A stretch of 38,084 nucleotides of DNA, from NCBI GenBank assembly GCA_003168255.1, contig PMSU01000116.1:145-38228 (forward strand), written 5' to 3'. The position numbers were made by a program, and so were the translations under genes. The stretch is from Actinomycetota bacterium. GTDB lineage: Bacteria > Actinomycetota > Actinomycetes > Streptosporangiales > Streptosporangiaceae. This document shows positions 7,207 through 15,971 of this stretch, piece after piece. The stretch's first letter is position 1. Every line of letters starts with the position of its first letter. Below the pieces are notes generated by a model. The model was not told the DNA's origin. It worked only from the letters and a program-made list of their open reading frames with translations, and ran no database searches.

Positions 7207-7476
7207 GTGTACCGATGGGAACTGGACGGCCCCACAGAACCGGAATTCGCCAGCTTGGGTCAGAGTGTCCAGAAAACGCTGATCACATTCATGGATGCGG
7301 TTGTGATCATTGACCCAGTGGAGTACCAGCGCCGACCTGACGAGCCCACTGACTCACCGTACGCTCCATTGCGCACGCTGCACTTCGGTCATCATCACGT
7401 GGGTCTTGTGACATTCCTGGTATATCCGCCAGATGAACTCGTGCTGATCGTCAAGATCCAGTGGCTCGGCGAATAA
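7207..7476 (+). CDS. Partner protein of DUF6247 (unknown function)
   Basis: An 89-residue protein starting with GTG 3 nt after the DUF6247 stop, suggesting coupled translation. Visible features are MYRWELDGPTEPEFASLG at the start, MDAVVIIDPVEYQRRPDE in the middle and a beta-rich C-terminus (HVGLVTFLVYPPDELVLIVKIQWLGE). The C-terminal strand with its basic/aromatic residues, which is the region where RelE-type mRNA interferases carry their conserved strand, leaves a toxin role open; this is speculative. A frameshifted copy occurs at 1610-1860. Confidence 0.6.
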   Translation: MYRWELDGPTEPEFASLGQSVQKTLITFMDAVVIIDPVEYQRRPDEPTDSPYAPLRTLHFGHHHVGLVTFLVYPPDELVLIVKIQWLGE

Positions 7477-7589
7477 GCTCTCGTAAGCCCCTCTAACCCG
7501 TAAGACTCCTGCGTCGTGCCCGCGGGGAGTACGAGCCGCCGCCGGCTACTTGCGACTTACGCTGGTCATGTGACCGCCAAGGAGCAGCT

Positions 7590-7913
7590 GCATGCCCGTG
7601 GCTGGTCCCAGAACCGGTCATAGCCGAAGTGTGCTACCTCCTGGAGCGCGAACGCGGCAGCCGGGTCGAGGCGGCATTCCTGCGCTCGTTCGGGCAAGGC
7701 AGCTTCACCCTCGCCCCGCTGACACTTGCTGACACCGACCGCATGGCCGAACTAGTCGAAACCTATGCCGATTTCCCTCTCGGGGGTGTAGACGCCGCAG
7801 TCATCGCCATTGCCGAACGGCTAAATGTCCCGATCATCGCAACCCTGGATCGTCGGCACTTCACCGCTGTAAGACCACAGCATGTACCGGCATTCACCTT
7901 GCTACCAGACTGA
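7590..7913 (+). pseudogene. Truncated PIN-domain (VapC-like) toxin
   Basis: The frame encodes LVPEPVIAEVCYLLERERGSR and later FPLGGVDAAVIAIAERLNVPIIATLDRRHFTAVRP. This is the middle and C-terminal part of a PIN-domain toxin, including the GGVDAAV and TLDRRHF active-site segments. The N-terminal strand with the first catalytic Asp (normally about 40 residues upstream) is absent: the coding similarity ends near 7600 and no start codon gives a full protein. A GTG at 7629 would only give a 94-residue fragment. No antitoxin gene precedes it. Confidence 0.7.
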
Positions 7914-7979
7914 GCTGCGCACCACGCGTCGCTGGGATTCCACTGATCCAGGGCCTACCTGGCCCTGGTGACCGAGCAC

Positions 7980-8045
7980 CGTCGCGCCGGGTCGGCCCCC
8001 AGGGGCCGCAGCCCGGCACGGGCGGCGCGAAGCGCCGCCACTTGA
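7980..8045. repeat. REP-like hairpin repeat, copy 3
   Basis: Perfect stem GGCGGCGC (8021-8028) / GCGCCGCC (8032-8039) with loop GAA, preceded by CGCGCCGGGTCGGCCCC as in copy 1 (883-898). The tail is degenerate (CTTGACCAG). It lies downstream of the truncated PIN gene. Confidence 0.55.
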
Positions 8046-8182
8046 CCAGCGAACGGCAACGCGTCCTGGCTGATGCGATCGGCAAGCTTGCCTATGCGGA
8101 GCTGCGCAAGGCCAAGAAGGCAGATGGCGGCGGTAAGGCTTCTGGCACGAAAGTGGCACGACCCCCGAAGAAGGCTTCCTGA
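8042..8182 (+). pseudogene. Possible C-terminal gene fragment, Lys-rich
   Basis: A 46-codon open frame reading LTSERQRVLADAIGKLAYAE followed by a Lys/Ala-rich tail ending KKAS. The composition looks like the end of a DNA-binding or recombinase-type protein, but there is no proper start or ribosome-binding site and I cannot name the family. It is probably debris beside the insertion sequence. Confidence 0.25.
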
Positions 8183-8229
8183 CGGACATGGCGACGACCG
8201 ACCGACTGGCCTCTGACGCGAAGATTAAC

Positions 8230-9810
8230 CCAGGTCAGGGCGCTTTGGGGCATGCGGAACCAATCCTTCGTGCGTTGCCGGGGTCAGGAAGCGCCGGCGA
8301 GGGTGACGGTGTAGCCGAGGGATTCGAGTTGGCGGATGGCGCGGGTTCGTGCCTGCTGGGGGTTGAGGCGGGTGAAGTAGTCGCTGCCCGGGTCTTCGTA
8401 GAAGATGCCGTTGGTGCCCATGTGCCAGATCGCGATGAGGATCGCATGCTGGACAGCGACGTTGGCTTTCTGCGGTCCACGGCGGATGGCGATGCGGCGG
8501 TATTTGGCGTTCAGGTAGGTGCCCGGGTGCTGGCCGCAGGACATGGCCGCCGTGCCGAGCGCGCCTTGCAGGTACGGGTTGCCGGGCCGGGTCCTGGAGG
8601 ACTTGACCTTGCCGGCGGACTCGTTGCTGCCTGGGACGGTGCCCGCCCAGGAGGCCAGATGCCCGGCGGTGGGGAACCGGGACATATCGTCGCCGATCTC
8701 AGCGACGCTCACGTCGGCGGTCACGGTGGCGATGCCCGGGATCGAGCAGATCAGGTCCCGGAACCCGCGAAAGGGCTCCATCATCACCTCGATTCGTGCG
8801 GTGAGCTCGCCGATCGCGGCGGCGTGCTGGTCGATCAGGTCCAGGTGAACTCGGGCGAGGAACGCGTGGTGCTGGGTGAACCGGCCGTTAAGCGCCTAGG
8901 CCAACTGCGGGATCTTGGACCGCAGGCGACGTTTAGCCAGGTCTGCCAGCGCAACCGGGTCGCGATCGCCAGCGATCAGCGCCTCCAGCATCAGCCGGCC
9001 CGACACGCCGAGGATGTCTGATGCGACTGCCGACAGCTTGATCCCGGCGTCTTCCAGCAGCTTCTCCAGCCGCTGGATCTCACGTCCGCGTTCGCGGGTG
9101 ATCGCGGTCCGTGCCCGCGTGAGGTCCCGGAGCTGGCGGATCGGCCCGGTTGGCACGAACGACCCACGGACCAGCCCGTGGGCGCCCAGCTGGGCCAGCC
9201 AGGTGGCGTCGGAGACGTCGGTCTTGCGGCCCGGCAAATTCTTGACATGCCGGGCGTTAACCAGCATCACCTCGAAACCCGCGTCCTCGAGCAGGCAGTA
9301 AAACGGCTTCCGGCAGTCGCTGGTTGCTTCCATCACCACACACGTGACCTGCTGGCCGATCAGATGGTCGCGCAGCGCGAGAATCTGACTGGTCATCGAC
9401 CCCCAGGTCGTGACCGTCTCGGCCGTCTTGCGGCGACCGGCCCCGGCGACCCGGACGCACACTTTGGCGTCCTTTCCGAGATGTCCATCCCGGCACAGCG
9501 GGCATGTGCAACTTCCACCGGCCTGCCTCCTGACTGCGGACTGGGCGTCCGCCGCGGGGAGGGCAGGAGAAAATCGAAGTCTGACGCGCGGGCTCAAGGC
9601 ACCAATCCACGGTTCCCGTGGAAGCCCTCCGCCACCATGCTGACCTGCAGGCTCACCGGCACCACAGAGGCTTCGGGGTCGACCGCGACGAACCCCACCA
9701 GGATCCGCCTCAGCCACCTGCGACGGCAAGCAGCACGCAGCGCCGAATCTTCGCCCACCATGGTGCGCGTCGAAGACAACGCCGCGTTGCTGACCTGCTG
9801 GTTCTGGTGA
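8230..9810. mobile_element. Remnant of an IS110-family insertion sequence
   Basis: The transposase pseudogene plus about 300 bp of non-coding flank on its 5' side (9489-9800). IS110 elements usually lack clear terminal inverted repeats, so I cannot set exact ends; the coordinates are outer guesses. The element abuts the intact tRNA-Arg gene at 9813. Confidence 0.5.
8284..9488 (-). pseudogene. IS110-family transposase, inactivated
   Basis: Two collinear pieces form one transposase of about 400 residues. The N-terminal DEDD part has VVMEATSDCRKPFYCLLEDAGFEV, NARHVKNLPGRKTDVSDATWLAQL and GLVRGSFVP, all hallmarks of IS110. The C-terminal Transposase_20 part has LICSIPGI...TADVSVAEIGDD and ASWAGTVPGSNESAGK with the later catalytic Ser. 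Two lesions are visible. An in-frame TAG at 8896-8898 (after KIPQLA) interrupts the protein, and the correct frame continues on both sides. At the start, GMDIS (ATG at 9486-9488) is out of frame with the following KDAKVCVRV, so a small indel lies near 9478. Confidence 0.85.
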
Positions 9811-9812
9811 GC

Positions 9813-9884
9813 GCCCCGAGCGCGATTCGAACGCGCGACCTACTGCTTAGGAGGCAGCCGCTCTATCCACTGAGCTATCGGGGC
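9813..9884 (-). tRNA. tRNA-Arg (anticodon CCU)
   Basis: A full cloverleaf on the minus strand. The acceptor GCCCCGA pairs with TCGGGGC. The D-arm is GCTC-AGTGGATA-GAGC. The anticodon arm is GCTGC-CTCCTAA-GCAGT with anticodon CCT (reads AGG). The T-arm is GCGCG-TTCGAAT-CGCGC. CCA is not encoded. Its 3' end faces the accessory region to the left. Several 3'-half copies of related tRNAs lie in that direction in the same orientation, so this gene is the likely current integration site. Confidence 0.95.
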
Positions 9885-10371
9885 CAGGCGAGACCCAAGC
9901 CTACCTGCGTGGACCGACTGGGGCGCTGTCTGGCACAGATGCCGTGGTCAAGCGCCTCGATACCCCGCACGCACTCACTTCCTGCCTGGAAGCGTGCGTA
10001 GCTCCGCGCCGGAGAGTGTTCGGTGGAGATCTCGCCGACCACGACTCCCGCGCTGATCGGGCCGGGGCGCTGTATCAGCGATCGAGTCCGCTTGCCTCTC
10101 CTCACCAGAAGGGCCTGAGTCCACAGGAGTCGGGCCGCCCGAATCGGAACCAGGCGGAGGAGGGCGACAGGGCGCGGCGGCGGAGGCACAACGCTCGTCT
10201 ACAGGTGGCGCAGGAACGACCCGGCATCTGCCCCTCGGGGCTCAGGTACCTCCGACGGCGGCCGTGATCGCGAAGTTACGCGTTCGGGGCGCCATCGCCG
10301 CCGCGCCACAGCCCGAAGAGTCCGTGATCCGGTGACGGCGGGCCGCTGTCAGTGTCGAAGGAGCGGTGGAA
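9885..10371. other. Gap between tRNA and first biosynthetic gene
   Basis: About 490 bp with no convincing gene. It must hold the tRNA promoter (reading left) and the promoter of the ATP-grasp gene (reading right). No clear -35/-10 pair or operator stands out to me. It marks the left boundary of the biosynthetic cluster. Confidence 0.4.
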
Positions 10372-11658
10372 GTGGAAAGGAACGACGACGGCGTAGTGCT
10401 CCTGCTCGGCAGTGGGCGGCAACTCTACCGGGAGTACCTGATCAAAGGGCTGGCGCAGCGCGCTGGACTGTGGCTGATCGACGAGCAGGCGCCGACGTGG
10501 CAGTCCCCCTACATTGTCGGCGCCACTGTGGTCAGGCCGCTCGACCACGAACGGATGGCGCCCGATCAGCGGGGACTGATCGATGCCGCGGTTGAGCTCG
10601 CCCAGGACCGGAAGGTCATCGGCGTCGTCACCTACGACGAGCCACTTGTCATAGCCGCAGCGCACGTCGCAGAGGCACTCGGGGTGCGGGGCCTCACCGT
10701 CTCCGGCGCGCGGAACTGCCGCGACAAGCACCGCAGCCGCACGGCGCTGACCGCGGCCGGACTGCCGCAGCCCGGTTTCGCCCTCGCCCGCACGCTGGAT
10801 GAGGCGACCCGCGCCGCGGACCGCATCGGCTACCCGCTGGTCCTCAAGCCTCGCGGCATGGCCGCCAGCATCGGCGTCGTCAGGGCGACGAGGCCGGCCG
10901 GCCTGGCCGAGGCGTTCGCGATCGTGGAGCGGGCCCGGCGCGCCGGGCCGCCTGCCTTCGAGGACGGGGTGCTCATCGAGGAACTGGTCGAAGGCCCGGA
11001 GATCAGCATCGACGGGGCGGTGTCAGCAGGCGACTACCGGCCGTTCTGCCTGGCCCGCAAGAGGCTCGGCTCGCCGCCTTACTTCGAGGAGGTCGGCCAT
11101 ATGGTCGACGCCGTCGACCCGCTCGCCGCCGATCCCGGCCTGTGGTCGCTGCTGGCCGAAGCGCACGAGGCGCTGGGCGTGCCGGACGGCATCACCCACA
11201 CCGAGGTCCGGCTCACCGCGCGGGGCCCGGTCATCATCGAGGTGAACGCCCGGCTGGGCGGCGACCTGATCCCCTACCTGGGGCTGCTCGCGACCGGCGT
11301 CGACCCCGGGTGTGTGGCCGCCGACGTCGCCATCGGCACGCCGCCGGACGTCGGACAGCAGGCCCGCCGGTGTGCGGGCATCCGGTTCCTGTATCCCCCG
11401 GAGGACTGCCGGGTGCTCGGCGTGTCCGTTCCCGAGGCCGGGAAGATTCCGGGCCTGGTAGCGACGTGCGCCATGGTGCCGCCAGGCGCCTTCGTGCGGC
11501 TGCCGCCCCGCGCTCACATCGGGCGGCACGCCTTTGTCATCGCCACAGCGGACACCCCCGGCGCGTGCGAGGAGGTACTGGACGAGGCGAGCGCACTCGT
11601 CCGGCTCCGGTACGAGCCGCTCGAAGATCCGGAACTGTTCGACGGGCCGCCATTGTGA
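10372..11658 (+). CDS. ATP-grasp carboxylate-amine ligase 1
   Basis: A 428-residue ATP-grasp enzyme. Such ligases activate a carboxylate as an acyl-phosphate and join it to an amine, making amide or peptide bonds. Visible parts are an N-terminal Rossmann-like domain (VVLLLGSGRQLYREYLIKGL), a substrate/ATP region with NCRDKHRSRTALTAAGLPQP, the ATP-binding Lys strand YPLVLKPRGMAASIGVV, LIEELVEGPEISIDG, and the Mg-binding motif VIIEVNARLGGDLIPYL. It resembles the BacD / L-amino acid ligase group. A GTG at 10366 has GAAGGAG only 2 nt away; the in-frame GTG at 10372 has 8-nt spacing and is preferred. It opens the cluster, and the N-monooxygenase follows after about 100 bp. Confidence 0.9.
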   Translation: MERNDDGVVLLLGSGRQLYREYLIKGLAQRAGLWLIDEQAPTWQSPYIVGATVVRPLDHERMAPDQRGLIDAAVELAQDRKVIGVVTYDEPLVIAAAHVAEALGVRGLTVSGARNCRDKHRSRTALTAAGLPQPGFALARTLDEATRAADRIGYPLVLKPRGMAASIGVVRATRPAGLAEAFAIVERARRAGPPAFEDGVLIEELVEGPEISIDGAVSAGDYRPFCLARKRLGSPPYFEEVGHMVDAVDPLAADPGLWSLLAEAHEALGVPDGITHTEVRLTARGPVIIEVNARLGGDLIPYLGLLATGVDPGCVAADVAIGTPPDVGQQARRCAGIRFLYPPEDCRVLGVSVPEAGKIPGLVATCAMVPPGAFVRLPPRAHIGRHAFVIATADTPGACEEVLDEASALVRLRYEPLEDPELFDGPPL

Positions 11659-11761
11659 TTGGCCACAGAGTCCTATCTCGTTGCCGTGCCGCTGACTTCG
11701 TCCGCCGCCTTCCACCCGCCACTCCTGCGATCTGCTCGTCACAACTACCGAGGGAGAACAC

Positions 11762-13105
11762 ATGATGGACCGGGAAGTCGAGCTGCTCGCGATCGGCGCC
11801 GGGCCCTCGAACCTTGCGCTTGCCGTAGCGCTGGAGGAGCTCGCGCCCGATGACCTCGCGCGGAACTCGCTGGTCATCGAGCGTGCCGAAGCAGTGCAAT
11901 GGCAGCGGGGCCTGCTGCTGCCGTGGACGAAGAGCCAGGTCTCCTTCCTCAAGGACCTGGTGACCCGGCGCAACCCGCGCAGCCGGTTCTCCTTCCTCAA
12001 CTACCTGCACTCCGTAGGCAGGCTAGACGACTTCATCAACATGGGCAGCTTCACGCCCTACCGGATCGAAATCTCGGACTACCTGAACTGGGTGGCGGAC
12101 TCGCTGACCAAGGTCCGGCTGGAACTCGGCCAGGATTGCGTATCGGTGGAGCCCCGCCGGGACGCGAGCGGAAGCCTGAACGGCTGGATCACCCGCCTCG
12201 GCGACGGGTCCGCGATCGCCAGCCGGTACCTGGTCTTCGGGGCTGGGCGTGATCCGCATATCCCGGCAGTCTTCGCCGGCCTACCCGCCAGCCGGCTCAT
12301 CCACAGCACGCAGTACCGGCCCCGGGTGGCCGGGCTGTCGCGTGAGCTGCCTTACCGGGTAGCGGTGATCGGCAGCGCGCAGAGCGCTGCCGAGATGTTC
12401 CGCGCACTCCAGGACGACCTGCCCAATAGCGAGGTCACCTGGCTGATGCGTGCCATCGGGCTCAGCGCCTACCAGACCAGCAAGTTCACCAACGAGCTGT
12501 ACTACCCGTCGTTCGTGGACAAGTTCTTCGAGGCCAGACCCGAAGGGCGCGAGCAGATCCTGCGGGAGATGCACCATACGAATTACTCCGGCGTCGCCCC
12601 GAGCCTGCTGGAAAGCCTCTACAGCGACCTTTACACGGACCGGCTGGCCGGCCTGAACCGCAAACGGCTGATCACCATGGTGGACGTGGCCGCCGCCCGC
12701 GAAGAGGCCGATGAGGCCGTACTTGAACTGGCCGACCGGCGCACCGGCGCGGTCACCAGGCTGCACCGTGACCTGATATTCCTCGGGACCGGCTTCGCCA
12801 AGCAGATGCCGGGGATTGTCCGCGGCTTGGGCGCGGCGCTCGGACTGGCGGAGATAACGGTGAACCGCCGGTACCGCCTGGCGCTAGACGAGCCGTCGGC
12901 CGCCGCGTGCTACCTCCAGGGCGTGAACGAGGGCACTCACGGCATCGCCGACACGCTGCTGAGCGTGCTGGCCGATCGCGCGGCCGACACCGTTGCGGAC
13001 ATCCTCGCCCACCGCCCCAGAGTGAAGGTGAACGGACATCGCCCTGCCGACAGTTCCGCACTCGTTACCGTGCGCGTCCCCGCCGACGGCAGGGTCGGCC
13101 GGTGA
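11762..13105 (+). CDS. Lysine/ornithine N-monooxygenase 1
   Basis: A 447-residue flavin monooxygenase of the SidA/IucD/PvdA family, which uses FAD, NADPH and O2 to hydroxylate the side-chain amine of lysine or ornithine. Visible are the FAD-binding GAGPSNLALAVALEE (about 12-26), the QVSFLKDLVTRRNPRSRFSFLNYL substrate/flavin region, the NADPH-binding VAVIGSAQSAAEMF (about 200-213), and the late LLATG-equivalent DLIFLGTGFAKQ. With a cupin and MetRS-like protein downstream, lysine to N6-hydroxylysine is the likely reaction. AGGGAG precedes the ATG (ATG at 11765 is also possible). The stop overlaps the antiporter start by 4 bp. Confidence 0.92.
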   Translation: MMDREVELLAIGAGPSNLALAVALEELAPDDLARNSLVIERAEAVQWQRGLLLPWTKSQVSFLKDLVTRRNPRSRFSFLNYLHSVGRLDDFINMGSFTPYRIEISDYLNWVADSLTKVRLELGQDCVSVEPRRDASGSLNGWITRLGDGSAIASRYLVFGAGRDPHIPAVFAGLPASRLIHSTQYRPRVAGLSRELPYRVAVIGSAQSAAEMFRALQDDLPNSEVTWLMRAIGLSAYQTSKFTNELYYPSFVDKFFEARPEGREQILREMHHTNYSGVAPSLLESLYSDLYTDRLAGLNRKRLITMVDVAAAREEADEAVLELADRRTGAVTRLHRDLIFLGTGFAKQMPGIVRGLGAALGLAEITVNRRYRLALDEPSAAACYLQGVNEGTHGIADTLLSVLADRAADTVADILAHRPRVKVNGHRPADSSALVTVRVPADGRVGR

Positions 13106-14610
13106 GCGAGCCGCGCCGGTCGCCAGCCGGCCAGACCCCAGCGGGCCAGGCCTCGACCAGCCAGACCATGACCAGCCAGGCCTCGACAGGCCAGTGCGCG
13201 ATGGAGGAGACCGAACGGCGGCTCATTCCGGCGCCTGCCCGCGGGCTCTTGGTCGCCCTGGGACTGATCGTGGCATCGGCGATCTTGGTCGCGGCCGGCT
13301 ACACCATGGGCTGGTTCTCGTCCGGCCACCTCGCACCGCACGGCACCAGGCCATCGGCGGCTGATCCGGTCCAGCTGCTGGCCCAGATCACCCTGGCGGT
13401 CGGCGTGATATGCGGCCTGGCCACCCTCGGCGGGGCACTGCTCCGGCGGATCGGCCAGCCACCTGTGGTGGGCGAGATCCTGGCCGGCCTGATCCTCGGC
13501 CCGTCGGTGGTCAGCACGCTGGCTCCGGGCCTGCACCACGCCATCCTGCCGCCGCTGGTGATGCCGTACGTGAACCTGTCCGCCCAGGCGGGCCTGGCCA
13601 TCTTCATGTTCACCGTCGGCGCGGAGTTTGATCCGGGCCTGCTGCGGCGGCAGCGGGGCGTTATCGGCGCGGCCAGCCTGTCGATGATGGCGCTGCCATT
13701 CGCGCTCGGCGTTATGGTGGCCGTTCCGCTGTTCGGCTCCTTCGCCGGGCCGGCCGCCGCGCCGGTACCGTTCGTCGTGTTCATCGGTGCCGCGCTGAGC
13801 GTGACCGCGTTCCCGGTGCTGGCCCGGATCGTGCAGGACACGGGCTTGCGGGGCACCAGGCTCGGCGCGCTGGCCATGCTCTGCGCGGCGATCGCCGACG
13901 TGCTCGCGTGGTGCGCGCTGGCCGTGGTGCTGGCCATGGTCCGGGCGCAGGGGCCGGCCGGGGTACTGCGCGCGCTGGGGCTCACTGCCGCACTGGGTGC
14001 GGTGTGTGCGTTCGGCATAAGGCCTTTGGTCCGTAACCTGACTACCCGCTACGCCGGCATCGCGCTGCCTCGGGGGGTACGGCTGCTCGCGGTCCTCGGC
14101 CTCATCGTCGGCCTCGCGGCCGCGACCGACCGGATCGGCGTGCACGCGATCTTCGGCGGATTCCTCGCCGGTATCGTGCTGCCCAGCGGAAACTCGGTGT
14201 TCGGCGAGGCAGCCGAGCAGATCGGCACGCTGAACCGGGCACTGCTGGTGCCGGTTTTCTTCGCCAGCATCGGCATGCAGGCAGATCTCCGGCTCGCCGT
14301 CAGCCATCCGGCCGTGCTGGCCGGCGGCGCACTGCTGTTCCTGGCCGCCGTGGCCGGCAAGTTCGGCAGTGCCGCGCCGGTGGCGTGGGCTGGCGGCATG
14401 CCGGGGCGGTCGGCCCTGGGGCTGGGCGTGCTGATGAACGCGCGCGGCGTCACCGAGATCGTCGTGCTCAGCATTGGCCTGTCCGTCGGCGTCATCAATG
14501 GCGCGGCGTTCACCGTACTGGTGATCATGGCGTTGCTCACCACCTGCATGGCCGCGCCGGCGCTGCGGCTCCTCGGCCTGGCCAGGGCGAACATGGCAGG
14601 CAGCCAATGA
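13102..14610 (+). CDS. Cation/proton antiporter, CPA2 (KefB/NhaS-like)
   Basis: A 502-residue integral membrane protein with about 12 hydrophobic segments. Conserved CPA2 motifs are visible: QPPVVGEILAGLILGPSVVS, FMFTVGAEFDPGLLRR, GAALSVTAFPVLARIVQDTGL (the region of the ion-binding acidic residues) and NARGVTEIVVLSIGLSVGVI near the end. The first 40 residues are a low-complexity Gln/Ser/Thr-rich tail encoded by short GCCAG-type repeats. The GTG start overlaps the NMO1 stop, and its own stop overlaps the NMO2 start (ATGA), so it is locked into the operon between the two hydroxylases. Its role may be resistance, export or pH/cation balance; similar antiporters occur in other antibiotic clusters. 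Confidence 0.88.
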   Translation: MSEPRRSPAGQTPAGQASTSQTMTSQASTGQCAMEETERRLIPAPARGLLVALGLIVASAILVAAGYTMGWFSSGHLAPHGTRPSAADPVQLLAQITLAVGVICGLATLGGALLRRIGQPPVVGEILAGLILGPSVVSTLAPGLHHAILPPLVMPYVNLSAQAGLAIFMFTVGAEFDPGLLRRQRGVIGAASLSMMALPFALGVMVAVPLFGSFAGPAAAPVPFVVFIGAALSVTAFPVLARIVQDTGLRGTRLGALAMLCAAIADVLAWCALAVVLAMVRAQGPAGVLRALGLTAALGAVCAFGIRPLVRNLTTRYAGIALPRGVRLLAVLGLIVGLAAATDRIGVHAIFGGFLAGIVLPSGNSVFGEAAEQIGTLNRALLVPVFFASIGMQADLRLAVSHPAVLAGGALLFLAAVAGKFGSAAPVAWAGGMPGRSALGLGVLMNARGVTEIVVLSIGLSVGVINGAAFTVLVIMALLTTCMAAPALRLLGLARANMAGSQ

Positions 14611-15935
14611 CGAATCGTGAAGTCGAGCTGCTTGCGGTCGGCGCCGGCCCGTCGAATCTCGGGCTCGCGGTGGCTCTGGAGGAGCTTGCGCCGGACCTCG
14701 CGGAGAACTCTCTGATCATTGACCGCTGCCAGCGGATCGAGTGGCAACGGGGAATGCTGTTGCCATGGGCCACCAGCCAGGTGTCGTTTCTTAAGGACCT
14801 GGTGACCCAGCGGAACCCGCGCAGCAAGTTCTCCTTCCTCAACCACCTGCACGCCACCGGCCGGCTCGACGACTTCATCAACATGGGCAGCTTCACGCCG
14901 TACCGCGTTGAGATCTCCGAGTACCTGAGGTGGGTGGCGGGGTCTCTCACGAAGGTCGGTAAAGAGCTAGGACGCGACTGCGTGTCCATCGAACCGCAGC
15001 GTGACACCGGGGGAACGCTGACCGGATGGCGCACCACGCTCGCCGACGATACGTCCATCTCCAGCCGGTACCTGGCGATCGGCATCGGCCGGGACCCGCA
15101 CATCCCGCAGGTCCTGGCCGGCCTGCCCGCGAACCGGATCATCCACAGCACCCAGTTCCGGCAGCGCGTAGCCGAGCTGCCGAAGGAACGTCCCTACCGG
15201 ATCGCCGTGGTCGGCAGCTCGCAGAGCGCGGCGGAGATGTTCCGGGCGCTGCGCGACGACCTTCCTGACAGCGAGGTCGCCTGGGTCATGCGGGCGATCG
15301 GCCTGTCCGGTGACGAGTCGAGCAAATTCACCAACGAGCTGTACTACCCCTCCTTTGTGGACCAGTTCTTCGCGGCCCGCCCCGAGGCACGCGAGCAGAT
15401 CCTGCGGGAGATGCACCGGACCAACTACTCCTGCCTCACGCCGGCCACGCTGGAGAGCCTCTACGAAGACCGCTACCTGGACCGACTCGGCCGGCCCACC
15501 GGCAACCGCCTCATCACGATGGTAGACATCACCGCTGCGCGCGAGGTGGCCGACGGGGTGGTGCTCGAACTCACCGACCGCCGGACCGGCGCTGTCACCG
15601 AGCTGCGCCGCGACCTGGTTCTCCTGGGCACCGGATTCGCCCGGGAAACGCCGAGGCTGATCCGCCGGCTGGCCGACGCCATCGGGCTGGACCGGGTCGA
15701 CGTGACCCGCCAGTACCGGCTGATCCTGGACGAGCCATCCGCCGCTGCCTGCTACCTACAGGGCGCCAACGAAGCCACGCACGGCATCGCCGACTCGCTG
15801 CTCAGCGTGCTGGCGCACCGGGCCGAGGAGATCACCCGCGACATCCTCGCGCACCGGGCCGGCCGCGCCGACCGAGATCACGGTCACGCACGCCGGCGCG
15901 GCGAGGCGGTTGCCGTCGGGCAGTCCTCGGCCTAG
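14607..15935 (+). CDS. Lysine/ornithine N-monooxygenase 2
   Basis: A 442-residue paralogue of NMO1, roughly 70% identical by eye, with all the same motifs: GAGPSNLGLAVALEE, QVSFLKDLVTQRNPRSKFSFLNHL, AVVGSSQSAAEMF and VLLGTGFARE. It is full length and has no disrupted motif, so both copies are probably active. Differences concentrate in the dimer/substrate region (for example SGDESSKFTNELYYPSFVDQFF against SAYQTSKF...) and in the C-terminal tail, which is Arg/His-rich here. The two may hydroxylate different amines or form a mixed assembly; this is open. The start overlaps the antiporter stop by 4 bp. Confidence 0.92.
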   Translation: MTNREVELLAVGAGPSNLGLAVALEELAPDLAENSLIIDRCQRIEWQRGMLLPWATSQVSFLKDLVTQRNPRSKFSFLNHLHATGRLDDFINMGSFTPYRVEISEYLRWVAGSLTKVGKELGRDCVSIEPQRDTGGTLTGWRTTLADDTSISSRYLAIGIGRDPHIPQVLAGLPANRIIHSTQFRQRVAELPKERPYRIAVVGSSQSAAEMFRALRDDLPDSEVAWVMRAIGLSGDESSKFTNELYYPSFVDQFFAARPEAREQILREMHRTNYSCLTPATLESLYEDRYLDRLGRPTGNRLITMVDITAAREVADGVVLELTDRRTGAVTELRRDLVLLGTGFARETPRLIRRLADAIGLDRVDVTRQYRLILDEPSAAACYLQGANEATHGIADSLLSVLAHRAEEITRDILAHRAGRADRDHGHARRRGEAVAVGQSSA

Positions 15936-15971
15936 CCGTGACCGGCCACGACCCCGATGTTGCCTTCGGCG

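Noticed and set aside
12937..14607. 556-residue minus-strand open frame
   Set aside because: It is antisense to the antiporter, very rich in Arg, His, Gln and Glu, and has no conserved motifs; the plus-strand gene has clear membrane segments and motifs.
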